Assembly: GCA_001940725.1 (NCBI GenBank) | Contig: MDVR01000109.1 | Span: forward strand, 1 to 26,086 | Direction: 5' to 3' | From: Candidatus Heimdallarchaeota archaeon LC_2 | GTDB lineage: Archaea; Asgardarchaeota; Heimdallarchaeia; Heimdallarchaeales; Kariarchaeaceae | DNA length: 26,086 bases | Shown here: in pieces, positions 1 through 7,935 of the stretch | How positions within the stretch are numbered: the first letter of the stretch is position 1 | Layout of the letters: each line of letters starts with the position of its first letter | Made by a program: the position numbers and the translations under genes | Notes under the pieces: generated by a model | What the model saw: the letters and a program-made list of their open reading frames with translations, nothing else | Databases searched by the model: none | Told to the model about the DNA's origin: nothing

Positions 1-195
1 TCGCCACAATTTTTAGGACCACGATCGCTTCCTGCGGCTACAGGATCACAAATTATTCTCGCAGAAGAGCCAAGTAATTTTTTTATTTTCAGTGCAGAAA
101 AATACACTGACCATAACCATGGTGGTCTATAATTATCATATTTATACATTTCATCCATTAGAGTTGCTTTTCCAATATACGATGGATTAATCGAA
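1..195 (-). pseudogene. raSEA internal fragment (repeat copy 1)
   Basis: The minus strand encodes raSEA residues 253-318, including the PSYIGKATLMDEMYKYDNY stretch. It has no start and runs off the window edge. It is joined at 195/196 to unrelated DUF35 sequence. It is a by-product of the tandem repeat, not a gene. Confidence 0.85.
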
Positions 196-354
196 TTAGA
201 AGAGGGCATCAAAACCTCAGTACAACTATGCTCAGTAATTGATGAATCAAAATTAAAACAAGGAACAGAAACTCAAATGGTATTTAGAAAATTATTCACC
301 GACGGTGAACAAGGTATTGTCACCTACGGTTTCAAGGCTAAACCAATTATTTAA
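196..354 (+). pseudogene. DUF35 OB-fold protein, C-terminal fragment (copy 1)
   Basis: The plus strand encodes about 52 residues ending at the stop codon 352-354. The stretch has the pattern of the OB-fold half of DUF35/acyl-CoA-associated proteins: an ELEEGIKTSVQL strand, then KLKQGTETQMVFRKL, then DGEQGIVTYGFKAKPI. In archaea such proteins bridge thiolase and HMG-CoA synthase or work with other thiolases. The N-terminal zinc ribbon is absent because the copy starts at the repeat junction. In-frame codons upstream (from 133) come from antisense raSEA sequence and are not part of the gene. Family assignment is by remembered motif pattern. Confidence 0.6.
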
Positions 355-372
355 ATATAAAATAAATAGATC

Positions 373-765
373 TTATTTCCATCGTTTTAGTGGATATTCA
401 TGATATACACCCATTCCATTGTATAATATTTCAGAATTAATACTTGATAAGTAAATTTCTTTACAAGCACATTTCGGAACATCATTGAGTAGCGATTGGA
501 GATCTTGGGTCGCAGAAAAGCTCTTGAGAAGTGTCTTGAAATTGGCATCACATTCGCCACAATTTTTAGGACCACGATCGCTTCCTGCGGCTACAGGATC
601 ACAAATTATTCTCGCAGAAGAGCCAAGTAATTTTTTTATTTTCAGTGCAGAAAAATACACTGACCATAACCATGGTGGTCTATAATTATCATATTTATAC
701 ATTTCATCCATTAGAGTTGCTTTTCCAATATACGATGGATTAATCGAATTAGAAGAGGGCATCAA
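373..765 (-). pseudogene. raSEA C-terminal fragment (repeat copy 2)
   Basis: The minus strand carries raSEA residues 253-377 with the native stop, preceded by a few codons from antisense DUF35 sequence that happen to supply an ATG at 765. It lacks the radical-SAM cysteines and cannot be functional. Relative to the intact gene it has Asn for Asp322 and Ala for Val347 plus a silent change, the type of difference seen between strains. Confidence 0.85.
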
Positions 766-1106
766 AACCTCAGTACAACTATGCTCAGTAATTGATGAAT
801 CAAAATTAAAACAAGGAACAGAAACTCAAATGGTATTTAGAAAATTATTCACCGACGGTGAACAAGGTATTGTCACCTACGGTTTCAAGGCTAAACCAAT
901 TATTTAAATATAAAATAAATAGATCTTATTTCCATCGTTTTAGTGGATATTCATGATATACACCCATTCCATTGTATAATATTTCAGAATTAATACTTGA
1001 TAAGTAAATTTCTTTACAAACACATTTAGGAACATCATTGAGTAGCGATTGGAGATCTTGGGTCGCAGAAAAGCTCTTGAGAAGTGTCTTGAAATCGGCA
1101 TCACAT
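554..1106. repeat. 553-bp tandem repeat, copy 2
   Basis: This is the second unit of the array. Its right part (926-1106) is at the same time the true 3' end of the intact raSEA gene. Its left part repeats the internal raSEA piece and the DUF35 tail, with the junction at 748/749. Confidence 0.95.
749..907 (+). pseudogene. DUF35 OB-fold protein, C-terminal fragment (copy 2)
   Basis: This is the same ~52-residue OB-fold tail as in copy 1, ending at the stop 905-907. The stop lies 18 bp from the raSEA stop codon, so the native arrangement is probably a DUF35 gene convergent with raSEA. The rest of the DUF35 gene would lie outside the window. Confidence 0.6.
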
Positions 1107-2059
1107 TCGCCACAATTTTTAGGACCACGATCGCTTCCTGCGGCTACAGGATCACAAATTATTCTCGCAGAAGAGCCAAGTAATTTTTTTATTTTCAGTG
1201 CAGAAAAATACACTGACCATAACCATGGTGGTCTATAATTGTCATATTTATACATTTCATCCATTAGAGTTGCTTTTCCAATATACGATGGATTAATCGA
1301 AATATTCTCAACGCCAAGTTTTTTCATTGCTGCTCCTGTTCTAATTGCATCTTCCAAAGCCGCATATTCAGAGAGGAAAATTGGTTTCAACAAAATATAT
1401 CCTTTAACGCCAACATTGTAAGAATTAAGTATTTTTACAGCTCTAGCGAATTGTTTTAACGTATGTCCTTTGTTAATACTTCTTTTGTTTATTTCATCAT
1501 CAGTGCTCTCTTGACCAATGGCTATTACTAATTTCCTAGAATCTATGACTTCAAGGAGATTTTCTATATTTTTTTTGTTAACAAATTCACATCTAGTTTC
1601 AAGAATAATTTCATCCACTTGGTCTTTGAACAGTTTCATGAAGTCTTGTTGGATTTTAGAAGGTATTTCCCACCTATCAAGAAATGATCCGGATGTATAA
1701 AATTTCACTGCCGAAAAAACATCACTGCCACCTTTCTCTTTGAATATCTCTAATGATCTTTGTGGTAAAATAGAGATTTCCTCTTCTGTAGGTTCCAAAG
1801 GATTATCCATAGGTAATGTACACATTGAGCATCCTCCATGTTTTGCCATAGCATATTTACATCCTTTTGTTGGTAAAACATAGGTTAATGCTTTACTGAC
1901 AGAACCATCTGGATTTGGGTGGTCATCTATCCAACTAATAATTTTATCATGATTTATTTTTCGTTGATCATTGGATATCACTCTCAGATTAAAGAGTAGA
2001 TTCTTGAAATCCTTATTGAGAGGGAAATTTTTTTCTGATAATTTTTCAATTTCATTCAT
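926..2059 (-). CDS. raSEA: Archaeosine synthase radical-SAM subunit RaSEA
   Basis: This is a 377-residue Elp3-like radical-SAM protein. In the known pathway ArcS attaches lysine to the preQ0 base at G15 of tRNA, and RaSEA cleaves the adduct with a radical to leave archaeosine. The cluster-binding cysteines are C67, C77 and C80 (CX9CX2C), a wide spacing that fits this family rather than classic CX3CX2C enzymes. More cysteine pairs lie near the C-terminus (C316/C319 and C346/C348) and could bind metal. The ATG follows the arcS stop with no gap. A GGAGGT ribosome site lies inside the arcS 3' end, so translation is probably coupled. The 3' third is duplicated to the left in the tandem repeat, and this is the only complete copy. 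Assignment rests on motifs and operon partner. Confidence 0.87.
   Translation of the reverse strand: MNEIEKLSEKNFPLNKDFKNLLFNLRVISNDQRKINHDKIISWIDDHPNPDGSVSKALTYVLPTKGCKYAMAKHGGCSMCTLPMDNPLEPTEEEISILPQRSLEIFKEKGGSDVFSAVKFYTSGSFLDRWEIPSKIQQDFMKLFKDQVDEIILETRCEFVNKKNIENLLEVIDSRKLVIAIGQESTDDEINKRSINKGHTLKQFARAVKILNSYNVGVKGYILLKPIFLSEYAALEDAIRTGAAMKKLGVENISINPSYIGKATLMDEMYKYDNYRPPWLWSVYFSALKIKKLLGSSARIICDPVAAGSDRGPKNCGECDADFKTLLKSFSATQDLQSLLNDVPKCVCKEIYLSSINSEILYNGMGVYHEYPLKRWK
1107..1301. repeat. 553-bp tandem repeat, partial copy 3 (inside raSEA)
   Basis: This stretch matches 1-195 and 554-748 with one difference (A688 versus G1241). After 1301 the sequence carries on as normal raSEA, while the other copies jump into the DUF35 gene. 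This copy is therefore the native locus and the two to its left are derived from it. Confidence 0.93.
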
Positions 2060-3943
2060 TTAATGTTTGACCTCCAACACACATTTTTTCTTAATCTTTG
2101 CCCCTATACCAAATTCAACCCTATTCATTGAATACCCACTAATTTGAGCTTGACCCACTCCTAGGAGAATTTGTTTATTTGAGTTAAAAATCAACACTTC
2201 ATCACCTGAACTAATATTCTCTGAAGCTTCAATAATCCCGACATTAAATAAAGTTGAACCTTTTAATTCTTCTATGTCTGTTAAAATCCAATTATTTGAA
2301 TGCTTTGCAATTTCTAATGCTGCATTAGGGGATAATATCACTCGTCCATTAACCTGATCCCAACTTAGCCAATGATTATTTTCCTTTTTAATCTGCACAG
2401 GTCGGGGGGGCCTTCCAAATGATTTTGTTTCAGAAAGATCAAGATAGATATTTTGTCCGTGAGTATAACGTATGATGTTATTTATTTCTTTATGAGCATC
2501 CTTTGCATATTTTGATCTCTTTATTTCTAAAGTTACTTCTTTAGCAAAAAAATTTTCTATTTCCTGGCTTAATTTCATTTGAGCTTCTCTAGAAGTAGCA
2601 TATTTTCCAATCCAGGAAAAAGTTGAATTTCTGTTTTCAGTTCCTACGTTTACCATTTTCCGATATCCTTCAGAAACATGGATAATAATCTCAACATATT
2701 CAGGAACCTTGGATAGTAAATTTTTGAGTAATGAGCCCATCATTTGAGCTTCTTCATCACTCCAATCACCTGTAACCGGAAGATCGTAAAAACCAGCAGG
2801 ATATACACTCTCTAAATCCCGAGGAACAACACCAATTGGTGAAGTTAGACTCCAAATTTCTACTTTATGATAACTCCGTTTTGAGGCTTTTTTAATCGTT
2901 TTTGTAAAAATCTTGTGTGATTTAGATTCTCTGTAGGGTTTTTTTGCTGAACATGGTAATAAAATAATTAGTTTCTTGTGTTCAGAGACCTTATATGTAT
3001 TTAACAACTGATTATGATATTTTAAAACATCGGGATGGTATAAACCTTCATCACCAGTAAAATTTAATCTTGATTTGTGATTAGATGAATAGCGTGATTT
3101 ATTGATTAAAGGTAAATATTCTTTAGAGAATATTTTCACTGCACTTGCTACATTTGGGAATGCATGCATATCTCTTGCAATTCTTGTCCAAATTGTATTA
3201 TTCAGAATGCTATTTTTAATTGATTTAAAATCTCTTCTCAATTCAGATAAATTCTCATCTATCAAGTCCTTCAATAATTTGTCATCCTTGCTTTTTCTAT
3301 AGAAACCATCTTCATAGCTAATATTAACCGCTGCATTTCGATAGGCAGCTCCTTCATCAAGAATATCAACCCCCATTGCATATAACAAAGTTTGAAAACC
3401 TATGGGAGCGCCCCCAGGAAGATATAATGCAATGTTTGGCGGTATGTTTTTTCTTGTATTATATACTGATTCAATTAATTTTTTTGCTGATAATTTTTCA
3501 ATCGCTGGAAATTTTATCACAATAATACTTGGTTCAAGTTTTAAAATATCTAATAAGTAGCTTTCAGGATCATTTATTGGGTCAAAGACCAACCCAAATG
3601 CTTGAGGTAATGATAATTGATTAATTCTAGATATGAATAATTTTAGTTCTTCATTATAACTTTCTTTTAATTTCTCATAATTTTGATTTAACCTTGGAAT
3701 TATAATTGCCCATTCAGGTACCTCACTTTTGTATTCATCAAATGCTGAATTTAATTCATCACCTTGCTCAAAGTTGACATTTGGATGAATCAAACCTCTT
3801 TCGGTTACAATGACCGGTTTAAGGTTTACGTTATCATTCCTCAGCCCATTAACAGTTGATAACAAAGCAGGTGTACTAAAATTATCTTTACTTTTTAATA
3901 CTCTAAGCAATCCATTTTCTTTTTGAATTTGAAATACAGTCAT
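2060..3943 (-). CDS. arcS: Archaeosine synthase ArcS (tRNA preQ0-15 lysine transferase)
   Basis: This 627-residue protein is a tRNA-guanine transglycosylase paralogue that has become archaeosine synthase. It adds lysine to the preQ0 base already in the tRNA D-loop, the first half of archaeosine formation. The hallmark motif PC-X3-KPY-X2-S-X2-H is intact at residues 330-343, with K335 in the KPY. The N-terminal ~280 residues correspond to the TGT-like domain. The C-terminal ~70 residues look like a PUA tRNA-binding domain (GDEVLIF, then a GVGQAQIS strand). The length is normal for the family. It is the first gene of the arcS-raSEA pair and reads from a TATA-like box about 32 bp upstream with no Shine-Dalgarno, so it is probably leaderless. 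Archaeosine is found only in archaea, which makes this the best taxonomic marker in the window. Confidence 0.93.
   Translation of the reverse strand: MTVFQIQKENGLLRVLKSKDNFSTPALLSTVNGLRNDNVNLKPVIVTERGLIHPNVNFEQGDELNSAFDEYKSEVPEWAIIIPRLNQNYEKLKESYNEELKLFISRINQLSLPQAFGLVFDPINDPESYLLDILKLEPSIIVIKFPAIEKLSAKKLIESVYNTRKNIPPNIALYLPGGAPIGFQTLLYAMGVDILDEGAAYRNAAVNISYEDGFYRKSKDDKLLKDLIDENLSELRRDFKSIKNSILNNTIWTRIARDMHAFPNVASAVKIFSKEYLPLINKSRYSSNHKSRLNFTGDEGLYHPDVLKYHNQLLNTYKVSEHKKLIILLPCSAKKPYRESKSHKIFTKTIKKASKRSYHKVEIWSLTSPIGVVPRDLESVYPAGFYDLPVTGDWSDEEAQMMGSLLKNLLSKVPEYVEIIIHVSEGYRKMVNVGTENRNSTFSWIGKYATSREAQMKLSQEIENFFAKEVTLEIKRSKYAKDAHKEINNIIRYTHGQNIYLDLSETKSFGRPPRPVQIKKENNHWLSWDQVNGRVILSPNAALEIAKHSNNWILTDIEELKGSTLFNVGIIEASENISSGDEVLIFNSNKQILLGVGQAQISGYSMNRVEFGIGAKIKKKCVLEVKH
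2070..2075 (-). promoter_or_regulatory. Shine-Dalgarno site of raSEA inside arcS
   Basis: On the minus strand GGAGGT ends 10 bp before the raSEA ATG (2059). It lies within the last codons of arcS and supports the chosen raSEA start and coupled translation of the two genes. Confidence 0.75.
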
Positions 3944-3970
3944 TAATCTATATCGAAATAATCCCTTAGC

Positions 3971-3980
3971 ATTATATAAT
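3971..3980 (-). promoter_or_regulatory. Candidate TATA box of arcS-raSEA
   Basis: ATTATATAAT (its own reverse complement) is centred about 32 bp before the arcS ATG, the distance expected for a leaderless archaeal transcript. The remaining gap (3944-4078) is shared with the divergent gelsolin-like gene. Confidence 0.45.
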
Positions 3981-4035
3981 TGTCTTTTCTGATATTTCGA
4001 AGAAGTTCAAAATAAATAAATTGCCATAAAATATT

Positions 4036-4045
4036 GCATAAATTA
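4036..4045 (+). promoter_or_regulatory. Candidate TATA box of the gelsolin-like gene
   Basis: GCATAAATTA lies about 38 bp before the GTG start, which would give a very short leader. There is no Shine-Dalgarno sequence before the GTG. Confidence 0.3.
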
Positions 4046-4078
4046 CTTTGGTTTACTTATGATGAGTAATATTAAAAT

Positions 4079-4987
4079 GTGAGTTTGTGTCATCTACTCA
4101 AGGAGATTACTAAATTGGAAGATCTTGAATATTTCTCAGTACTAGAAGAAGGTGAAATGGTAAAAATTGATACTTTTGATAAAGATCCCACAAAGGTATA
4201 TATTATTGTCGAACACAAAGCTAGAGTTGTTTTCCTTTGGAAAGGTGAACAAGCTAGGATTCGGTTAAAATTTATTGGGTCACGTGCTATGGGTGAAAAG
4301 AGAAAAGAGGTTGGTTTCCATTATAAGATAGATGTTAATGATCAGGGTGACGAATCAAGATTTTACAAAAAAGTAATGGGAGAAGAAATAAGTGATGACA
4401 CACGAGGTGTCAAGGTTGGTTTTGTAGACGAGGTAGATGCAGGTGTGCCATCCTATGCTGAAGCTGCAGCAGAACAAGGCATTGATGTATCGGCAGATGA
4501 AATTCGAGAAACATCTGGATCATCTGGACCAAGCGGTATTCGTAAAATGGGTGGGTTGGGTGTAAAACCCCAAAAAAGTATATTAGCAGCGATAGATGAA
4601 GATGGCGAACTTGAACCCCCAACTCCGGTCAGCAAAGCATCTAGAGCTCAAGTAGCAAGTACAATTCATAAGGATAACATGAAAGAAGCTCAGCAAATGT
4701 TGTCGGAACTTGGAAAACCTAAAGGTTTTGAACGAGAAATGGTAGTCATTGATAATAGAGTTTACAGATCAAAAGGTGAAGATGATGTAGTATTCGAAGA
4801 TCTAGAAAATCCATTGGATGGATTATTCATGGTAGAATCTTACACGCCTCGACTAGTTTGTGAAAATGGAAGAGTAATTGCGATTGAACTTCTTAAAAGA
4901 ACTTCGGAAGAAATAGATGAAACAGATGTGGCAATGAGTCAAGATCTCGAAGATTTAACTGCTATGTTCCAAATAGAAATTGAATAA
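4079..4987 (+). CDS. Gelsolin-like domain protein
   Basis: This 302-residue acidic, probably cytosolic protein has no signal peptide or membrane segment. Residues ~38-98 fit a gelsolin/severin repeat: a YIIVEHKARVVFLWKG strand pair with the WKG turn at 54-56, an arginine-rich helix, then a KIDVNDQGDESRFY strand that recalls the usual V-x-x-G-E-E ending. Residues ~105-195 are a low-complexity linker rich in Ser, Gly, Pro and acidic residues. A second folded part (~218-275) ends in an acidic tail. Asgard archaea carry gelsolin-domain actin regulators, and the Roadblock neighbour fits that setting, but an actin role is only inferred. The start is GTG at 4079, because the ATG two bases earlier is followed at once by a stop. 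The C-terminal domain is not recognised. Confidence 0.6.
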   Translation: MSLCHLLKEITKLEDLEYFSVLEEGEMVKIDTFDKDPTKVYIIVEHKARVVFLWKGEQARIRLKFIGSRAMGEKRKEVGFHYKIDVNDQGDESRFYKKVMGEEISDDTRGVKVGFVDEVDAGVPSYAEAAAEQGIDVSADEIRETSGSSGPSGIRKMGGLGVKPQKSILAAIDEDGELEPPTPVSKASRAQVASTIHKDNMKEAQQMLSELGKPKGFEREMVVIDNRVYRSKGEDDVVFEDLENPLDGLFMVESYTPRLVCENGRVIAIELLKRTSEEIDETDVAMSQDLEDLTAMFQIEIE

Positions 4988-5035
4988 TTGATCTCGTCAT
5001 AAGTGAAGTAAATCAATCCATATTCTGAAAGTATA

Positions 5036-5085
5036 TTTATATAAATTTTAATTTGATTTAGATATTCAATAGATCGTTATAAATA
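5036..5085 (+). promoter_or_regulatory. Two candidate TATA boxes upstream of the Roadblock gene
   Basis: TTTATATAAA (5036-5045) and TTATAAATA (5077-5085) both match the archaeal box A well. The second would give a leader of roughly 45 nt. A T-rich and then pyrimidine-rich tract (5117-5150) directly precedes the GTG, and the T run could also end transcription from the gelsolin-like gene. Confidence 0.35.
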
Positions 5086-5152
5086 GAAAAAAAATGAAAG
5101 AGTCGATTAAGATAGCTCTAATTTTTTAACTCCCTCTTTCTCTTTCAATTTT

Positions 5153-5554
5153 GTGAGTGTTCGTGTAAATCAAAAGGTCGCTAGGGGTTTATCCCAAGAA
5201 TTAAGAGAAATAACTAAAGAGTCCCAAGTTGATACCCTTGCTGTTATAACGGTTACAGGAGCAAGAGTTGCTTTTTTCAGTAAATCAAACGCAGATGCAT
5301 CTGAACTATCGGCAATAGCTGCATCACTAATCAATTCCGGTGGATTAGCTACAAATCGTTTAGGTTTCGGGCAGTTATCTGATGTTATGGTAAGAGGTAA
5401 AAATGGATTTGTAATTTTGAAATCTCTTGGAAGGTTTGTACTTGTCGGGGGTACAAAGAATATCCAAGCTTTCACCAAGGCTGCCTCAGTCCTAGTCCAA
5501 CATGCACCAAAATTGGAATCAATATTAGCTGATATTCCTGATGAAGATTGGTAG
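5153..5554 (+). CDS. Roadblock/LC7 domain protein
   Basis: This 133-residue single-domain protein has the typical Roadblock/LC7 order: an N-terminal helix (LSQELREITKESQVDTLA), a two-stranded VITVTGARVAFFS hairpin, a long helix (ADASELSAIAASLI), then the GFGQLSDVMVRGKNGFVIL and RFVLVGG strands and a C-terminal helix. The family dimerises and serves as a platform for small Ras/Rag/Arf-like GTPases, and it is strongly expanded in Asgard archaea. No GTPase gene lies in the window, so the partner is unknown. The start is GTG with no Shine-Dalgarno. It lies 165 bp after the gelsolin-like gene on the same strand, so co-transcription is possible. Confidence 0.85.
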   Translation: MSVRVNQKVARGLSQELREITKESQVDTLAVITVTGARVAFFSKSNADASELSAIAASLINSGGLATNRLGFGQLSDVMVRGKNGFVILKSLGRFVLVGGTKNIQAFTKAASVLVQHAPKLESILADIPDEDW

Positions 5555-5602
5555 TAAAAATATCTAAAACACTAATTTTCTTGCAGTGAATTGTTAAAAT
5601 TA

Positions 5603-5614
5603 CACAAATTTGTG
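5603..5614. repeat. 12-bp palindrome upstream of gyrB
   Basis: CACAAATTTGTG is a perfect palindrome about 100 bp before the gyrB start. It could be a regulator site. In DNA this AT-rich it may also be chance. Confidence 0.3.
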
Positions 5615-5715
5615 CATCATCAAAAATAAGTAATTAGAATTAGTTTTAAACTACGAAATAATTGTTATTTTGTTTGAAAACGAGCGTAGCATCGGTTAAA
5701 AGGTGGAAATAATAA

Positions 5716-7935
5716 ATGAGTAATTATGATGAAAGTTCCATTAAAGTTTTAGAAGGAACCGAAGGAATTAGACAAAGACCGGCAATGTATATCGGTGATG
5801 TGGGTGTTAGGGGGTTTCATCACCTTGTATACGAAGTTGTTGATAATTCAGTTGATGAGGCAATGGCTAATCGATGTACTAAAGTCGAGCTCGAGATTTT
5901 TGAAGATAATTCCATAAAAATTACAGATGATGGTGTGGGAATTCCTGCTGGAATTCATCCAAAATATGGTATTTCCACTTTGCAGGTCATATTGACAAAA
6001 CTTCATTCGGGTGGTAAATTTGATAAAAAAGCATATACCGTTTCAGGTGGTCTTCATGGGATCGGTTTAGCCGCAGTTTGTGCATTATCAGATCCATTTC
6101 ATGTGGAAAGTCATAGAGATGGAAAAATCTATATCCAGAATTATTCCCAAGGTAAATTAGTTGATGAATCTACAACTGATGTAGAAGGTGATCAACAAAC
6201 TGGAACTTCGATACATTTCAAACCTGACTCTTCAATTTTCACAGAAACAACATTTGATTTTGAAAAACTGTCAGGCCGACTAAAAGAACTAGCCTATCTT
6301 ACTGAAAAATTTAGTATTAGGCTTATTGATAATCGAGAAGAAGAAAAAATCTTAGTTGATGAACAAGAAATAATTCGTAAGAAACAGATTGATTATTATT
6401 TTGAAGGTGGAATTCAGAAATTTGTTGAAGACCTGGTCAAAGGGGTGAAAAAAGATTTAATCATCCCAGATGCTCCATTATTCTATACTCAGGGAGAATC
6501 TGAAGGTGTAGTTGTTGAAGTTGCATTTGCATATATTGACAGTGCTAATGAATTTGACAAAGGATTTGTAAATAATATCAACACCCACGAAGGTGGAACC
6601 CATGTTTCTGGGTTTCGGGCAGTTCTGACAAGATCAATAAACAAATTTGCTGAAGATTTTAATTTACTTGATAAAGCCAAAAAAAGTAAGAAAGGCGATC
6701 CAGACAAACTGATAAAACTTTCGGGTAGTGATGTAAGAGAAGGAATAATTGCAATAATTTCGGTTAAAGTACCGATTCCTCAATTTGAGGGACAAACTAA
6801 AACTAAGCTTGGAAATAGTGAAGTTGAAAGAATTGTTCAGCAAGTAATGAAAGAACCATTAGAGGCATATTTGAATGATATTCCTAATCTCGGTAAGGCA
6901 ATTGTCAAAAAAGCTCAATTAGCTCGTCGAATACGGGAAGCATCGAAAAAATTAACAGAATCGATGCGCAAAGGTGGGAGAGTTTCACTCCCCGGTAAAT
7001 TAGTGTCTTCACATGGAAAAGACCCATTGAAACGAGAATTATTCTTGGTAGAAGGACAATCAGCAGGCGGAACTGCAGTAAAAGGCAGAAATTCAGAATA
7101 TCAAGAGATATTATTTCTTAGAGGAAAAGTCCTCAATGTTGAAAAAGCTAGATTAGATCGAGCAATGGAAAACGCAGAAATCCGTAATATGATAACTGCA
7201 ATAGGTATGGGCATAATGGATGATATTGATATTGAAAAATGTCGATATGGTAAAGTGATCTTGTTAACGGATGCAGACGTTGATGGTGCACATATTGCAA
7301 CTTTGTTATTAACATTTTTTTACAGGTATATGAAACCGTTAATTGAATCAGGACGATTATACATTGCACGCCCTCCTCTTTTCCGTGTTCAATTCAAAGG
7401 AGAAGCCGCAAAATGGATCAAATCAGGGGCTGGAGGAGAGAAAGCAAAAGATTATATTTATTTAACCTATGAGAGTGACTTAAACACATTATTGGATGGA
7501 TTGGATGAAATGCAGATTGATAGGAAGAATCTGTCTATAAACCGATTTAAGGGGCTGGGTGAAATGAATGCCAACCAATTAGAAGAGACGACAATGAATG
7601 TTGAAACCCGTAGAGTAGAGAGAATAAACATTAATGATGTTGTAGATTCAGAAGAATGGTTAACTCGATTAATGGGTGATGATGTGGTGTTCAGAAAGAA
7701 ATACATTGAAGAAGAAGTTTTTGAAGAAACAGGCTTTACTTCTAGAGGACCATTTTATGATAATGCTTTTCAGACCACTGACGAAGAAGATCACCTTGCT
7801 TTAGATGATAGTGAGAGAGAATTATTGAAAGAAGAGGCATCTTTAGATGAATATATTCCGGAACAGGAATTATTAGCTGCCTTTGACAAATACATGTCAA
7901 GTTCAAGCCAAACAGGAGATCAGACTGATGAGTGA
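5716..7935 (+). CDS. gyrB: DNA gyrase subunit B
   Basis: This 739-residue protein is the ATPase/TOPRIM half of type IIA topoisomerase, which introduces negative supercoils with GyrA. The GHKL ATPase is at ~1-220, with catalytic E40, N44, D71 in DDGVGIP and the ATP lid GGLHGIG (111-117). The transducer follows to ~395, including the QTKTKLGN loop. The TOPRIM metal site is E446 with D519/D521. The TOPRIM motif reads EGQSAGG where bacteria usually have EGDSAGG. The normal gyrase ending is followed by ~65 extra, mostly acidic residues (from ~675). A good ribosome site AAAAGGTGG (5698-5706) supports the ATG. The gene overlaps gyrA by 8 bp. Gyrase in archaea is regarded as acquired from bacteria. 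Confidence 0.96.
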   Translation: MSNYDESSIKVLEGTEGIRQRPAMYIGDVGVRGFHHLVYEVVDNSVDEAMANRCTKVELEIFEDNSIKITDDGVGIPAGIHPKYGISTLQVILTKLHSGGKFDKKAYTVSGGLHGIGLAAVCALSDPFHVESHRDGKIYIQNYSQGKLVDESTTDVEGDQQTGTSIHFKPDSSIFTETTFDFEKLSGRLKELAYLTEKFSIRLIDNREEEKILVDEQEIIRKKQIDYYFEGGIQKFVEDLVKGVKKDLIIPDAPLFYTQGESEGVVVEVAFAYIDSANEFDKGFVNNINTHEGGTHVSGFRAVLTRSINKFAEDFNLLDKAKKSKKGDPDKLIKLSGSDVREGIIAIISVKVPIPQFEGQTKTKLGNSEVERIVQQVMKEPLEAYLNDIPNLGKAIVKKAQLARRIREASKKLTESMRKGGRVSLPGKLVSSHGKDPLKRELFLVEGQSAGGTAVKGRNSEYQEILFLRGKVLNVEKARLDRAMENAEIRNMITAIGMGIMDDIDIEKCRYGKVILLTDADVDGAHIATLLLTFFYRYMKPLIESGRLYIARPPLFRVQFKGEAAKWIKSGAGGEKAKDYIYLTYESDLNTLLDGLDEMQIDRKNLSINRFKGLGEMNANQLEETTMNVETRRVERININDVVDSEEWLTRLMGDDVVFRKKYIEEEVFEETGFTSRGPFYDNAFQTTDEEDHLALDDSERELLKEEASLDEYIPEQELLAAFDKYMSSSSQTGDQTDE
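7914..7919 (+). promoter_or_regulatory. Shine-Dalgarno site that sets the gyrA start
   Basis: AGGAGA ends 8 bp before the ATG at 7928, inside the gyrB 3' end. It favours that ATG over an in-frame TTG at 7883, which would add 15 residues with no family counterpart. Confidence 0.75.

Larger units (their letters stand above)
1..553. repeat. 553-bp tandem repeat, copy 1
   Basis: Position 554 restarts the sequence seen at position 1, and 1107 restarts it again, giving an exact 553-bp period. Each unit holds part of raSEA (residues 253-318 on the minus strand), an abrupt junction at 195/196, the last ~50 codons of a DUF35-type gene on the plus strand, and then the 3' end of raSEA from its stop codon. 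Within the first 372 bp copies 1 and 2 look identical. In the rest they differ at 467/1020, 475/1028 and 543/1096. This is most likely an assembly or amplification artefact at a contig end, but a real tandem duplication cannot be excluded. Confidence 0.95.

Noticed and set aside
1..1301. Tandem array considered as CRISPR, insertion sequence or phage-type repeat
   Set aside because: The units are 553 bp of coding sequence with no spacers, terminal inverted repeats or transposase.
485..1700. Plus-strand open frames opposite raSEA, such as 485-685 and 1038-1238
   Set aside because: They are shadows of the minus-strand raSEA codons, repeated because the DNA is repeated.
5170..5478. 102-codon minus-strand frame opposite the Roadblock gene
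   Set aside because: It mirrors the codons of a clear Roadblock domain and has no recognisable features of its own.
7883..7927. Upstream TTG start for gyrA adding 15 residues
   Set aside because: The ATG at 7928 has a good ribosome site and the usual overlap with the gyrB stop. The extra residues match no gyrase.
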